Part shown: positions 44,201 through 55,200 of the stretch, piece after piece
Layout of the letters: every line of letters begins with the position of its first letter
Position numbering within the stretch: position 1 is the first letter of the stretch
Source of the DNA: Morinoia aosen
Lineage: Eukaryota; Arthropoda; Malacostraca; Amphipoda; Talitridae
Direction of reading: 5' to 3'
Assembly (NCBI GenBank): GCA_030386875.1
Contig: CM059570.1
Span: 31,425,422 to 31,489,421, forward strand
DNA length: 64,000 bases
Position numbers and translations under genes: made by a program
Notes under the pieces: generated by a model
Database searches by the model: none
Told to the model about the DNA's origin: nothing
The model's input: only the letters and a program-made list of their open reading frames with translations

Positions 44201-47200
44201 AATTGAGGAAACCTTGACGACAGTCTGAGAATAACTCAACTTTGATGTGTGTACTGTATGTTGTAGGGGGGACTAAGTTGTTCCAACCTAATACTAAAAT
44301 TTAGCACGTCAAATGGAGCTCAAGTGAGTAGTCTTCATACACAAAATATCTTCAAATGAACTGCAAACTGAGTGTGTGCCCAGAAGTTTGAGCGCTCCTT
44401 CAGATTTTGGATGTACTCAACTTGTTCCCTCAATTTAAAATGGGCAAAATATCTCTTTTAGGAAAACTAACTCTCAAGTGTACTGCAGACTGAGCGTGTG
44501 CCCAGGATTATGAGCACCCGCTTAGAGTTCAGGTCCACTAAACTTCTTTCTTCAATTCTAAATACTTCAGAAATTGTTGCACTACTCACACCACTTCGAT
44601 ATTGCTGGTATTGGTATACACTGAAAGTATTTAAACTTTTTTTCACTTCCAGGCTATTAAAAAAAAATACATCTTAACCACATAACTCATTTTTAATATC
44701 AGGACTCAAATATGGCTGTATATATTTGTTTTTAACACTATTTTGCAGTTTTTTCTGCTATTATTGTTTTCATACAACTAAGTTGACAGGCAATGTAAAA
44801 CAGCTAATGACCTGACACAGCCGTAATTTATTTTGTATGTTTTTATAAAATAGTTCTTGGCCAATGTGTGTAGAACTTACAGCTGCCAGTTGTTAATTTG
44901 CACTCGGCTTGTGTGAATTGTAAAGTTATACTGTGGCTGCTTTGAAACTGATCATGTAGGTGAGATATTTAACCCTACAGAAAATTTACCTGTATCTATT
45001 GCTTTGCAGGTGAGAGCAATCATGGCAATCCTTCTACTGGTTGGTCTCGGTAAGGAGAAGCCGTCGGTTGTAAGTGCATTGTTGGACGTGAAGAAGCACC
45101 CACGCAAGCCGCAGTACACGCTGGCCAACGAAGTGCCGCTCTGCCTCTTTGCCTCGGAGTTCCCTAGTGAAGTGGTGCAGTGGAGGTACAGCGCCTCGGC
45201 CGTGCGCAGAGTGCAAGGTGACTTGCAGAGACTTTGGGCTCATCACGCTGTCCGGTGCGTTTGAGGTGTGCTTTTCTTGATTCTAATGGAAACATTAGAG
45301 ATGTCTGTTTAGTTCAAATGTGTGTGCTAGAGCAGTGTATTCTTAGATTCAATTGGAAACGTTGGAAATGTCTGCTTCGTTCAAACGTGTGTGCTAGAGA
45401 AGTGTATTTGTAGATGCTAATGGATATGACTGTCCTTGTAGATGTCTGCTTAGCCCTGATGTCTGCTTGACTCAGAGATGCTTGCTACTTAGCTCAAATG
45501 TATATATGGGTGATGTCTCTTTAGCTCAAATGTGTATTTTATATAAGCGTCTTCTTGGATTGTAATGCGTTTTTTAGAGCTATGTCTTCTTAAACTTAAG
45601 CATGAAAGTTGATGTTTCAGCTCACACATGTGCAAATGTCTGCTTAGACTCAAGTATGTGCAGTGGTATTCTTTTCCTAGGATAAAGAGTAAAGTTCTCA
45701 ATCCAATTATTCTTGCAAAATGATATCTTTCAGCTAGTTTCTTCTTACATTTTTTGTTTCTTTGCCTGTGCTGCGTTAATTGACCTGCACCGTCTCCCAT
45801 TCTTCATGTATTACTTTTTGAAGCACTCTTTTCCTGTATGTACGGATTTCATCACATATCTCTACACGTTTTTTCATGAACCTACTCGACTGTTGAAAAA
45901 GAAAAAGTTTTGCGATTGCTGAAGGCTTGTTTAGGGCTTCAATATAGTGTGTGGGCATTAAATTTAACATTTAATGGTGTCTAATGTACATTACTGCTTA
46001 AAATTTATTTCTTAGATTTGCTTGCTCAAAATTTTAGCACTATTTTTTGAGCATCAATTCCACATCTTTCAATTTCCTGAAATAAATAGCTTTTTTTTCC
46101 ATTAGAGTTGACCATTTAAGTTCTCAGATCACCGCAAAGGTAAACATGAGAATTTTTTCATTTTTCTCAGCTAATTAATAAAAGTATGAAAATCTCCTAG
46201 GGGAAAAGATGAGGTTTCTAGTAGAGGATTACGTAGACCTTCTTTGTGGTGAGACATTCTCCTTTTGTTTTGTTGCAGACCATCTTTTTCAATTCCCTGT
46301 TGTCCTGTTTTCAGCACCTGCTGCTTTCATCTTCTATTTTTCTTTTTTTTTTCATAAACTTTTTTTGTAACTTGTTTCTATGTGCGGGGGATCTTGTGCA
46401 AAAAAATATGATGCATAGATTCCCCTTACTCTCAACTCCATACGAAATGGTGTTTTCTTTCTACAGCTAGGTTGTGTTCAAGGAAGCTTAGACTAATTTA
46501 TAATCTAATCTGTTTCACATTCCTGGCTAAAATCCACATTTTGAATTATTCAAGTTTTTATGCAAGTTATTTATCGAGGAAGTCTTCTTTATAGGCTGAA
46601 TGAATTTGTGTGTTTATCAGCTACCGAATTTCTTCCGTCGTTTGAGTGCTATTCATGAGTATAATTCTTATGGCATTATGCTGTTAAATAGAATTTAATC
46701 ATATCTAATAATCTCAAAAATCTTTCTTGGTGCCTTTAGACATTGAGAAATCCTCTTAAACTTTGTAAACGCTTCAAATCGGTCATTAAATTTGGGTGAT
46801 ATAGTGTGATATATAAGAGAAATAAGAGAAATGTGTCTAAATTACTTGCTGTAAGATTTGCAATAAATAAAAAAGCTCTGATTATGAGTTGATTGAGCAT
46901 GGGCGGCAGATTGTATTGAAAAAATGCTTAAGTTCCGACATTATTGTTGGAACTGACAAACGGCTCGGATCTACGTAATTCAAGTAATAACCTGTGGTCA
47001 AGTCGCTTACTCAATAAGAGTTAGAGCTAGTTCACTCGTGTGTAGGTGTTTAGTTTCGAGTTTGTCTTCATCCAGACTTCGCATTTGCAGGTAGCCTAAC
47101 ATCGAATTTTCTCGAGTTTTCGTTGTTCCCTTAACATGCCAAGCTTTACTGATGACGTTTCCAATATTTTCTTAAGTGATAGTGAGCGAACGCTGGAAAC

Positions 47201-49018
47201 TTTTTAGTTGAAAGCAAATGTTTTATAAATTCCTTGTTATTGCATTTACATTAAGCATTTTTTTCGAGCAGAGAATGTATTCTTCAATTCGCTGTGCTTA
47301 TAGAAAATGCATATCTGACTTTCTTGTTTGTTCCAGGAGCAGCATGTTGGAGCGCATGCTATGTGAGGTGTCCCGCTCGGCAGGGTGCGGGAGCCGTGTG
47401 TTAGAGCAGCACGCATTTCTAGCACAGACACTCTCCAAACAATACCAGCCGCTTCTGCAACGCAAAACTTGTGGTATGAATCGAATCTCTTATCTGTGTT
47501 TATTGAAATTTCTCACCTTGTGCTCCTGAAACGTGTGTGTTTGCAAGAAAAAACAGATTATTCCCAAGAAAGCTGATGCAAGAGATGAGTGTACGGGTAG
47601 TTGTCATTCGTAGTTTCAAGAATTGTCATCCATGGTAGGGTTGGCTATTGGCTATTCACGCAGAATTGGCTATTTTTGAACGCCATGGCCGTGAGAAATT
47701 CTCTTAGCCATTTTTAAAAACATCTCGCTATTCAAGAAACAGAATACTTGCAACATTTCGAGGAGCTGTTCTCGTCGTAACATTGTCAAAGTGAGTAAAA
47801 AGTTCATTAGTATCGTGATTTTTAAGTGAAAAAATGTTTATATATTATATTTTCAAGTGGCCATCGTTTTTTGTCAAATGTGGCCATGAGCTGACTGATT
47901 CATCTGGCAACCCTGGTCCATGGTACCAACCAGTTCGGGCTAATACGAGAAAAACTTGGCAGAAACCAAAAAAATAGCAAGAGGGATGATCCAGCGTTAA
48001 CTGGTACCAATACCGTGTAGATTTTTGCTATAGATTCAGCTGGCCATTGCTTGAGTTGTACCATTCATTTCATTGCAAGATCAATAACTGACTTAACAGG
48101 TTAAAAGTTTCTTCATAATGTCGACTTGAAACATCATTAATTTTAGGTCTTCATGTGTGCAGTAAACATACTTCAGTCATGCGGTGAAGGGGAGATTCAT
48201 TATGTGTTGCCGTACAGTAGATTTTCCTTTTCTCTACTCGCTTCTCCCACAGTTATCGGAACTCTACGCCAAAGTTGAAATCCTTCAAAGGTCATTTGCA
48301 GTTCTGTTTTAGCTTGTCTCTGTCGTTTAATTTATGTATCAAACTTCCTATGCTCAAAAGTTAGTGCACCTGATCTATCTTAATGTGGACAGGCTAAAGG
48401 AGGGTTACTGCAATCGCGTAAATGGTTAAGAACGCTTGGTATATATTAATCCAAAATCTGTGGAAGCTAATGCGTGCGCAAAAAGTATATGATAGCTAAA
48501 TTGAATCATGTGCTGTTCTAATGAGTAGCGTCAGAATTATCAATGAGACGATTGATGATAGTGTGGAATATTGTAGATTAGTGCTCATAATTATGGAAGA
48601 GGCCAGATGCATAGAGTGAAATAATGAAGGAATTTCAATTAACAATTTCATCGTTTATTGATCTGGATTTGACCATGTACTTCTTGATCAATGATTTTTG
48701 TCTAGTTGTTGTGTTTCGCATTGGGCAGAGCTTAGAAACACGCCCTCGCCTCTTGGTACTACCTGAAGTAATGAAGCGACATTCAATGGAAGTCTGTTTA
48801 CTCAATGGTCAGTTTCCAAAGCTATGGTTTCGTTCAAGTTAATGCTCCTCTTGACATGACTTTTCTGCTGTGCAGAGAGCCTGGAAACACGAGTTCGTCA
48901 CTTTGTGAAGCGCAGGCGGTTAGACGCGGGTGTTTTGGACGTGGTCACGCGTGGATCAGAAGAGCGAGACGACGACAGCGCGCCTGCACACAACCTTCAA
49001 ACTTCACCCACTCTCTGA
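26155..49018 (+). CDS. PUS3: tRNA pseudouridine(38/39) synthase PUS3, nine coding exons
   Basis: Converts uridine 38/39 in the anticodon stem-loop of tRNAs to pseudouridine (TruA/DEG1 family). Exons: 26155-26268, 27417-27583, 39726-39887, 40231-40367, 41070-41191, 43621-44136, 45010-45254, 47337-47473, 48876-49018. All introns are GT-AG and all phases join, giving about 580 residues. Conserved blocks in order: N-terminal coiled coil (exons 1-2), HVLLKFAYLGWDHQGYA, SNYHR joined to CGRTDKGVSAF with catalytic D153, FSARFDCLSRTYKYFF, HHDFRNFCKMDVGNG, GKAFLWHQ joined to VRAIMAILLLVG, LESRV-like LETRVRHFVKRR. An in-frame TGA at 26143 supports the ATG. It is longer than human PUS3 (481) mainly through an exon-6 insert of about 100 Ser/Asp-rich residues. 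Confidence 0.95.
27417..27583 (+). CDS. PUS3: PUS3 exon 2
   Basis: Leu/Gln-rich heptad-like coiled coil (ELEDCVLQLSAHNVQLKSLL) then a Lys-rich linker and FFDFDK, which matches the FDFS-like lead into the catalytic domain. Ends in phase 2 at a GTGAGT donor. Confidence 0.85.
29366..31243 (-). pseudogene. Tyrosine-recombinase-like gene with Myb-like tail, degraded
   Basis: Three minus-strand pieces in order. 30879-30478: an N-terminal helical, core-binding-like part. 30464-29916: a catalytic-like part. 29740-29366: a C-terminal helical part with a Myb/SANT-like pattern (TRSETELLINIFEDI ... LNQLFTQL). In the 182-residue middle piece I see R37 (HRARVVSNL), K70 (KMSKT), R145 (SLRKCAAT), H168 and Y177 (VHLTSTASRHYD), the layout of phage-integrase/Crypton-type tyrosine recombinases. 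A further upstream piece (about 31240-30964) ends at a GTGAGT donor but contains a stop. Frameshifts separate the pieces. The recombinase assignment comes from motif layout only. It is antisense to PUS3. Confidence 0.55.
32821..34851 (-). pseudogene. Mutator-like transposase (arthropod MULE domain), one intron, broken
   Basis: Starts at ATG 34851 with a basic MPKRKAKLKAW, then a Cys-x-x-Cys ... Cys-x-Cys zinc ribbon (VCAECG, KCACG). The transposase part has DIAVSFDRTWMTRGHQSHIG, NFDGNAGPW, SSTDEWPKHQFCP and TSPELLKKC...QNANESIHAKLW, which together match the Mutator-like transposase domain family of arthropods. An intron, 33670-33942 (donor GTGAGT, acceptor TTTTTCAG), joins WDEL to GFRYVNY in phase 0. 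Breaks: frameshift near 34375, TAA 34142-34144, frameshift near 34100, TGA 33172-33174. Ends at 32821. The element termini were not found. Confidence 0.8.
33660..33830 (-). repeat. Triplicated 3' splice-site segment in the MULE intron
   Basis: TCCCTGAAAAAGAATTTATCTC occurs three times (about 33667, 33735, 33790; the last has one base fewer). Read on the minus strand each copy carries the pyrimidine tract and AG of the acceptor, so the intron holds three tandem candidate acceptors. Confidence 0.75.
35620..35735 (+). repeat. Dispersed repeat R1, copy 1
   Basis: Shares the pattern ACCTACCCAACCCTCAGCTC, then GGACCACACA, then AATTCCCATAGATGCACTAT with the copies near 38455, 42400 (reverse), 53465 and 63900. 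Probably a SINE or MITE; no internal promoter identified. Confidence 0.6.
37019..37425. repeat. 48-bp minisatellite, about 8 units
   Basis: Units of the form GCTGCTTCATGGGTGACAAG begin at 37116, 37165, 37213, 37261, 37307, 37355 and 37403, with weaker units before. Spacing is 46-49, mostly 48. Because 48 is a multiple of three, frames stay open across several units on both strands, so frames here are not genes. Confidence 0.85.
38440..38525 (+). repeat. Dispersed repeat R1, copy 2
   Basis: AAGGCATACCTAACTCCCAG, then CCCCATAGAGACAATACATG, aligned with copy 5 at 63897-63985. Preceded by a similar A/G-rich stretch. Confidence 0.6.
39726..39887 (+). CDS. PUS3: PUS3 exon 3
   Basis: Encodes HSRHVLLKFAYLGWDHQGYA and SRQTSNYHR, the first motif of TruA-type synthases. 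The first G completes the split AAG codon from exon 2. Confidence 0.95.
40231..40367 (+). CDS. PUS3: PUS3 exon 4, catalytic motif
   Basis: Encodes CGRTDKGVSAFSQVISITLR; the nucleophilic Asp codon is 40244-40246. A second acceptor at 40195-40197 (TTGCAG) with a better pyrimidine tract would add 33 bases in frame. Confidence 0.95.
41070..41191 (+). CDS. PUS3: PUS3 exon 5
   Basis: Encodes LPDHIRMLAWCPAPENFSAR and DCLSRTYKYFFPLG, the ARF-x-C-x-x-R-x-Y motif of the family. Phase 0 at the 3' end. Confidence 0.95.
42305..42400 (-). repeat. Dispersed repeat R1, copy 3 (reverse)
   Basis: Read on the minus strand: AACTCAGGACTTCACATTTT, then AATTCCCATAGATACAATAG. It lies in PUS3 intron 5. A plus-strand segment at 42825-42900 also resembles the start of copy 5 (63640-63710). 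Confidence 0.6.
43621..44136 (+). CDS. PUS3: PUS3 exon 6 with family-specific insert
   Basis: Opens with the MRDAGKLLEGHHDFRNFCK block and ends with YEMCVATISGKAFLWHQ. In between are about 100 Ser/Asp/Glu-rich residues with no motif, longer than in vertebrate PUS3. Confidence 0.95.
45010..45254 (+). CDS. PUS3: PUS3 exon 7
   Basis: Encodes VRAIMAILLLVGLGKEKPS, PRKPQYTLANEVPLCLF and LQRLWAHHAVR, all matching the C-terminal half of the catalytic domain. Phase 2. Confidence 0.95.
47337..47473 (+). CDS. PUS3: PUS3 exon 8
   Basis: Completes the split Arg codon and encodes a Cys-containing helical segment ending QPLLQRKTC. Phase 1 at a GTATGA donor. Confidence 0.85.
47636..47915. mobile_element. 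hAT-like MITE in PUS3 intron 8
   Basis: 280 bp starting TAGGGTTGGC and ending GGCAACCCTG, a short imperfect terminal inverted repeat. Flanked by ATCCATGG (47628-47635) and GTCCATGG (47916-47923), 7 of 8 matching, the 8-bp duplication expected for hAT elements. No coding capacity. Confidence 0.65.
48876..49018 (+). CDS. PUS3: PUS3 exon 9 and stop
   Basis: Encodes ESLETRVRHFVKRRRLDAG, the conserved C-terminal basic helix, then an acidic tail and TGA at 49016-49018. Confidence 0.9.
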
Positions 49019-49062
49019 GCTATGGTACTGTTCCGCTGCTGCTCTCTGTTCATCGTTTATGG

Positions 49063-49286
49063 CAGTGGTTCTTAACCTGAGGGGGGGCGGCTTGAGCCTT
49101 CACAGTAAAGCCTTATTTTACCCTGTAATGTTTTCGACAAAAGAGTGAACTTTCACTGCTGAATATGTTTTAGGACCTATTTGCAATATTCTTTGTTGTG
49201 AGCTCTTATTTACCAGCCCATCTGCACACAATTTACTCCGAAAATTCTTAAGGGGGCCGTGGGAGTAAAAAGGTCAAGAACCACTG
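49063..49286. mobile_element. hAT-like MITE just after the PUS3 stop codon
   Basis: 224 bp. The ends are CAGTGGTTCTTAACCT and the reverse complement of AGGTCAAGAACCACTG, 15 of 16 matching. Flanks GTTTATGG (49055-49062) and CTCTATGG (49287-49294) match at 6 of 8, as for an old hAT target-site duplication. It begins 45 bases after the stop, so it is probably in the 3' UTR. Confidence 0.8.
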
Positions 49287-49294
49287 CTCTATGG

Positions 49295-52200
49295 AATGTG
49301 TGATTAAGAAATTTTTGAGTGTGGGTGTAAGTTACATGGCGAAAAAAATATACTGTATTTCCTGAAAGGGAGACATGCTGGTCTCATTAACCTCTACAAA
49401 TTATGCATCCTGGGTAATTATAATTTTCAGCTTCAGCCTGCGAGATAATATTTTGTCTTGAGGATTAGAATACAAAGCTTGTAATTTCTATTCGCTTCAT
49501 AAACAAGTATTTCACGACATAGGTATTTCTGGGGAGTTTTAATTTATATTTAGAATATTTTTTGGGTCATTAGTATTGGTCTGGTTTTCTTGTGAAGACT
49601 ATACCTTAGGGGTATATTTTTTATTTTGAGGTCAATGAAATTAACACTTTGTTTATTGATCAATCAGATTTCGAATGCAAGTTGCAAAACAGAAAACCTT
49701 CCTCTTATAGAAATTTTATTGAAATTAGGAAAAAATTAGCGTGAGCGTACTGGAGATACTTGTGTGTAGAAGTCTTGCAATAGCAGTTGAAGTGTATAAA
49801 GTGCAGTTTGTTATTAGGAAATATGTTTTAGGCTTTTAAAATTAGAAAAAGCTTGTGACGTTTATGAGGGTTTGATTCTCGGCTATTGACTTCGCTTTTC
49901 GTCGTGGCGAAAGATTGCCTAGTACTTCATTAGAATAATGTAACCTGATTATTACTTCATAGTTAAGTTAAGCGTACGTCAGAATGGAAGCTAGACCAGT
50001 ATTTTGTGTTTATGGATAATGGATAAAACAGGTTATGCTGCATCCGTTGCTGTAATGTGGGCTTGAGTAGAAGGTGCTATACGAGTAAGGAGTGTTAGAA
50101 ATTTTGGCAAATATCTTACGCTTAATTGAGCGCATACCGATGCATGTTTGGAGAGTTGAAAATTTTTTGGTTGTACAGCATTAGTACAGTGCGTGCTGTA
50201 GAAATTAAATCGTTGATTTCGGGATCTAATTCAGAAAAACGAGCAATTATTGGGCATTAAGAAATCGTACGAGTAGGAAATCAATTTGTTAACGCAGTGC
50301 ATACATTTATAAAATGAAAGAGAGGTCAAGTTGAGAGAACGTGGAAGGCGCAAAATCTCGTAAAAATTTTTTTGTTGCCTCAATGTACATTGGAGCCTAT
50401 GTTGGTAGGATGAAGTTAGGGAGAGGATGGACGGAATTTAAACTGGAAAAATGCAAAAAGTTTTGTCTGTGGAAGCTAATGATAATAACAACGATTAAAA
50501 ATCGTCAGTTGTTACTATTGACACAAAAGAGTTACACATAGCAATTTTCATGCTCCATATTGACCTGAAGGTCCTCTCATTTGATGTGCTGATACCAAGT
50601 TTTACCAGCATGTTAACGTCGGAAGTATAACAGGATATTAGAAATTCGATAGGCTTCAATCTTTCATTGAAATAAAACAGCACCAGTTTACATGTAACTA
50701 CAACATCAATGTCCAAATTTATGAGCCATAGACGCATCTTATTTATAAATCCATCTGACGATTTAAAACACCGACAAAATGCGACATTGAATAAAAATGC
50801 GCAGCATGCACTGGCTAAATTCCAACGAGGTACAATTACGTAAAAATTTTATCAATGAATTTGAGTTAGAGTAACTAGACATATCCATGGTAACTCGATT
50901 TACAAATAATGTCGCACTGGTGCCTTCAATCAGATTACATCAATCGGAATCAATTACACACACGCATAGGAAAAATTTTCTCACGCATACAGGAACTTTT
51001 TTTATTCAGTTATAAAAAATTTCACGTCTAACTTTGCTCATCAGTAACACTACATAAGGAATGCAAAACTGCACCATATTTGGATGAGAAAATAAAGGTT
51101 TTTGTCAGAATGGGTTTAATATATCTTTCGTTTAATACGATCAAAATATACTTCTTTCTACATTTATCACAGGAACGTAATTGATCGATTAGGTAATCAC
51201 TCATGCTACGAATCAGAACTTCACTCTGTTGCTCGTCAAAAATTTCAGGTCGACAAGCATACTCCTGGTTGTCGCAAAGAAAACAACAGCCAAAAATGAA
51301 AATTGTCTCTCGAGATAGAAATCAAAAAATTTCAAGGTATCCCTTGTAATAGATTCTTACCAGATTCTCAAACAATTTCACCGAATGATGGCAGAAAATC
51401 ACCTTTTTGCAATAAACTTAGAAAATCTGTCACAGGTAAATTTTCTGGGAATTGTAAGTTTACTATCAGTTCAACATTACTGGCGCAGGTTACGTCACAG
51501 CAAAGCAACATACACAAAATTCATATTCAGTCATGATATTACAATGATGGGAGTGATGATTCACAGCATGTCCATGCAATGCTGTTCATTACACATAACA
51601 ACGTAACAGCTTCAGTTATTTGCCTTACAATTATGAACACAGCTTTCGCAGTCACGCGACCGCCGTCGTCTTCACAGAAGTATGTACACCGTCCAACGTC
51701 AGTTTTTCGTGCTGTCTTTGACGGTTTCGCACGCAAGATTTGATCCTCAAAAGTGATCTATACAATACACATGCATATTTGGTATAAAAATAAATTATAA
51801 TCCATACACTCACACTTTCAGGATCTTTTTGAAAGTAAACTACAAGGTTACTAGGTCCTACGGACTTGTCCATATAATTTTGACATTTATAAATAGACAA
51901 GTTCGTAAACGAAAGTATGATATCCCAATTGTCGATCGACAATTCAGATCATGAAACTTTGTGAAATACTGAAATATTTTATACCGTGTTAGAGTAGAAG
52001 GAAACTTAACTTGCTCATTGGGAGATTGTCTCTGATAGTTTGTACCGAGCTGACCAGTTAGCAATAAAGGATAGCATGACAGAAGCCGCATGCGCAAATC
52101 CTCATCAGTTGAGCCTAGAGGTGTTTAAAGTTCTTTAGAAAATGCATGAAACGCAATGAACGCACACATGGAAGATATTTCTTCCTAAATAAGCACTATT

Positions 52201-55200
52201 AGGATTTAGTTATTCTAAGACACTTGTGCACTTGGCCGAGGACATAATCCACTGACGAACGAATGAGATCAGTGCACGCGAACGCGCACTCCACGCCATT
52301 GTAATGAGCCTGTCGTGCATTATCGATGAGGAGACATCGGTAAAATATCGACAGTCAACTTGAAAACTTTCGCTAGTAACGAAACTTGAAACAGACGCGC
52401 CTTGAACATTCAAGTAGAAATTGTAAAATGAGGTACATAATATATTCACAGTATCATAAAACTGCACGCATAACAATGAATATGGGCCTAAAATTTCAAC
52501 TTAGTGATTACTTTGTTTGATTCCAATGGATATCAAAGTGAATGATAGTTAAAAATCGCAGGGAGATGCGCGCATAAATAAACAAATTTGCAAGATTTAT
52601 CATCTAAATTTCTACAACACAGTGACAAGCAAGCACTAAACATTTCTAAAAGTTCGCACCGCCTAGACTTTACTTTTAAATAATTAGTTTTGAACTCTTT
52701 TGTCTTAGTCGCATTTGGAGTCTCATAATAATGGCATATCCATTAAAAATATCCTAATTTGTGAAAAATGGGAATTAGCTCCCATGAGGCAAAGAAATGA
52801 ATGGAAATGCACTTCCAACTTGAAAAATATTACGGTCTCCTCAAACTAACAGGTTATTTTTGGTCTGCACCTTGCAGTTTACGGTAAGATGTTCCGTATA
52901 AATAACGATTGCAAACAAGTTAAGCAAAATAAATCGCACACCCGGTAGATTCAAGATATGATCATGTTTACTCATCTTATTTGAGAACAGTGAGTCATTC
53001 TTATAAATGTACCAGAATGGCAGTCAATATCAAGAACTTATTCAGCAAGAAGGCATGCTAAACCATGAAATATGAAGGATTACTATTGATCATCATTCTA
53101 ACCCATTAAAAACTCATTTCTATGACATCAGCAATTTATACATCTTTAAAAATGAACACAGCATACGACGCAGTAGATAAATTTTGAATATTTTTCAGCT
53201 AAATTGGATTATAGGGAAGTGTAAGCCTACCTAACTTGAACAAAGGTGCTCTCAAGGTAAGGAAAATGAAGGCCCCCCTTAGTATGAAATTAAGGGAATA
53301 AAAAATATATGCCCTAATTGTGTCCCCACGCCTTTGTTCAGAGAAACTAGAAGATTGGAAGTTAATGAAACCAGACAGCAGTCAACTATGGCAGGCGTTG
53401 AAAAAAGGACAGTGGACAGAAAAATATACTCCCTAGCAAAACAATTTGACAAAAGGTGTATCTACCCTTCGACTAAGGACCTCACATCTTTCATTTAGAA
53501 GCACCAATTTCATAGATATAAAAGGTGTATTCCCCTGGAGGGCTTTATTTTCTATATTTAGATGAAGTCACGTATGTCAAGAACCATCAAAATAATTCAG
53601 AAAATTAAATATACGCGTTTCCAGTGAAACCAAAGCTCTTTTCAAACTTTCAGTTCCGACTCAATTAAGCATAAAGATTGAACCCCAACAATGTGGTTTG
53701 GATCTCTTAAAATCACGGGATAAATTTTTGAAAATCTGTCTTAAATCAATCCGAAACACTCGTCTGAACAAAATTTAACATGCCCGAAAATATCCAATCC
53801 GGGAAATTACAGCTGTATGCTTTTAATTTGCTTTTAATAATCTCAATACTTGTGTTTTCTATTTTGAGAAAATTTCTTACTTAGCAATGACATAAAATTA
53901 GCAATTCTACGTTAGGTAAGTTTTTTATAATACATAAACGTTCAGCGTTGCTCCAGAAAAACGCTTGTGACCAGATGAAATTGAAATTCGCGAGTTCTCC
54001 TAGAGTAAGAATGCAATTATAAGCGGCATAAAAATATATTCTGGCTAAAACTAGACATACAGGAGTTTACAGCCCAAGAATTTATTAGCCAAGAGAATAA
54101 AATCAGTTAAAGATTGTTTTTCTGAAAACAGAACAGCTCATTTTTAGCTAAAACGATTTTACACATCAGGGACTGCGCTGTCAAAGCTATCATAATCAAA
54201 GGAAGGCTAAAAAGACCGATGAAAACAACTTGGATGAATGATTTCTAGGTCTACAAACAATATCTAGAACATGAATAATAATTTTGGCGCAGTGCAACTA
54301 TTGTGACTATAGATTACAGAAATGAAGACCTGCATAAAACAGTTTTTTACTATATCAGGAATTTTTAATCCTGTTGACTACGATATATTCAAGGTAATTA
54401 CTGGTATTATTTTCCAAGTAGTAACCAAATTTCATTTTCACTTCGCAAATTCATGAAACCAAATATCTACTTTAGAGAATGTTGGAATGACATTCGGAAA
54501 AAAATTTTGCCATCACCATCCTTAATTTGAATTAATCCGCTTTGAAAAAATTTCAAGGTAAAATAGGGAAAAATTATTATTCAACTGCAAAATCTACTCC
54601 GATGTACAAACTTTGAAACAATGCTGGAAGAAGAACAAGTTTTTATCCACCGAATTTCTCAGCCATTAGTCAACTACCTCCAAAAAGGTACAAAGACTCC
54701 GGCCCCCAAGCAAAGTATACAACCGTCAATTGAACAATTCCATCATTGTATGAGTGGAATAAATGGTCTCTATACAACTTGTGCCGTTCTATGTGTTAAA
54801 ACAAACAAAACCTGTTCATTCGTACAAAAGTTTTGCCTGTTTGCAAGTAAAACGTAAGTGAATGTCATAATGTCTCAAACTTACCACTGTCTAAAACTTA
54901 AGCCGACTGAGCTCCGTCAAAAATACAATAAGCATATCCTCTTGAACATCAAATTCAGTTGAACTTGCGATTAATTCTTAGTACGGCTAAATCGCACGAT
55001 TAGATCACTACATGATTTACTTGTTTTACACTGAAAGTAAAAATATTGTTTCTAGAACTGTAACCTTAATGCATTTTCAATTTATTATTATTGTTCGAGG
55101 TCGCCTTTCCACCGGGGTCGCCAGCTAATAGCAAATGTGGACACCTCTGCTTTTGCGAAGCATTTTAAAAGAAATAACATGGATTTAGAATGGAATTACA

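Noticed and set aside
52210-52476. An 88-codon minus-strand frame considered as an exon of the minus-strand gene
   Set aside because: No acceptor/donor pair in a matching phase and no protein-like composition.
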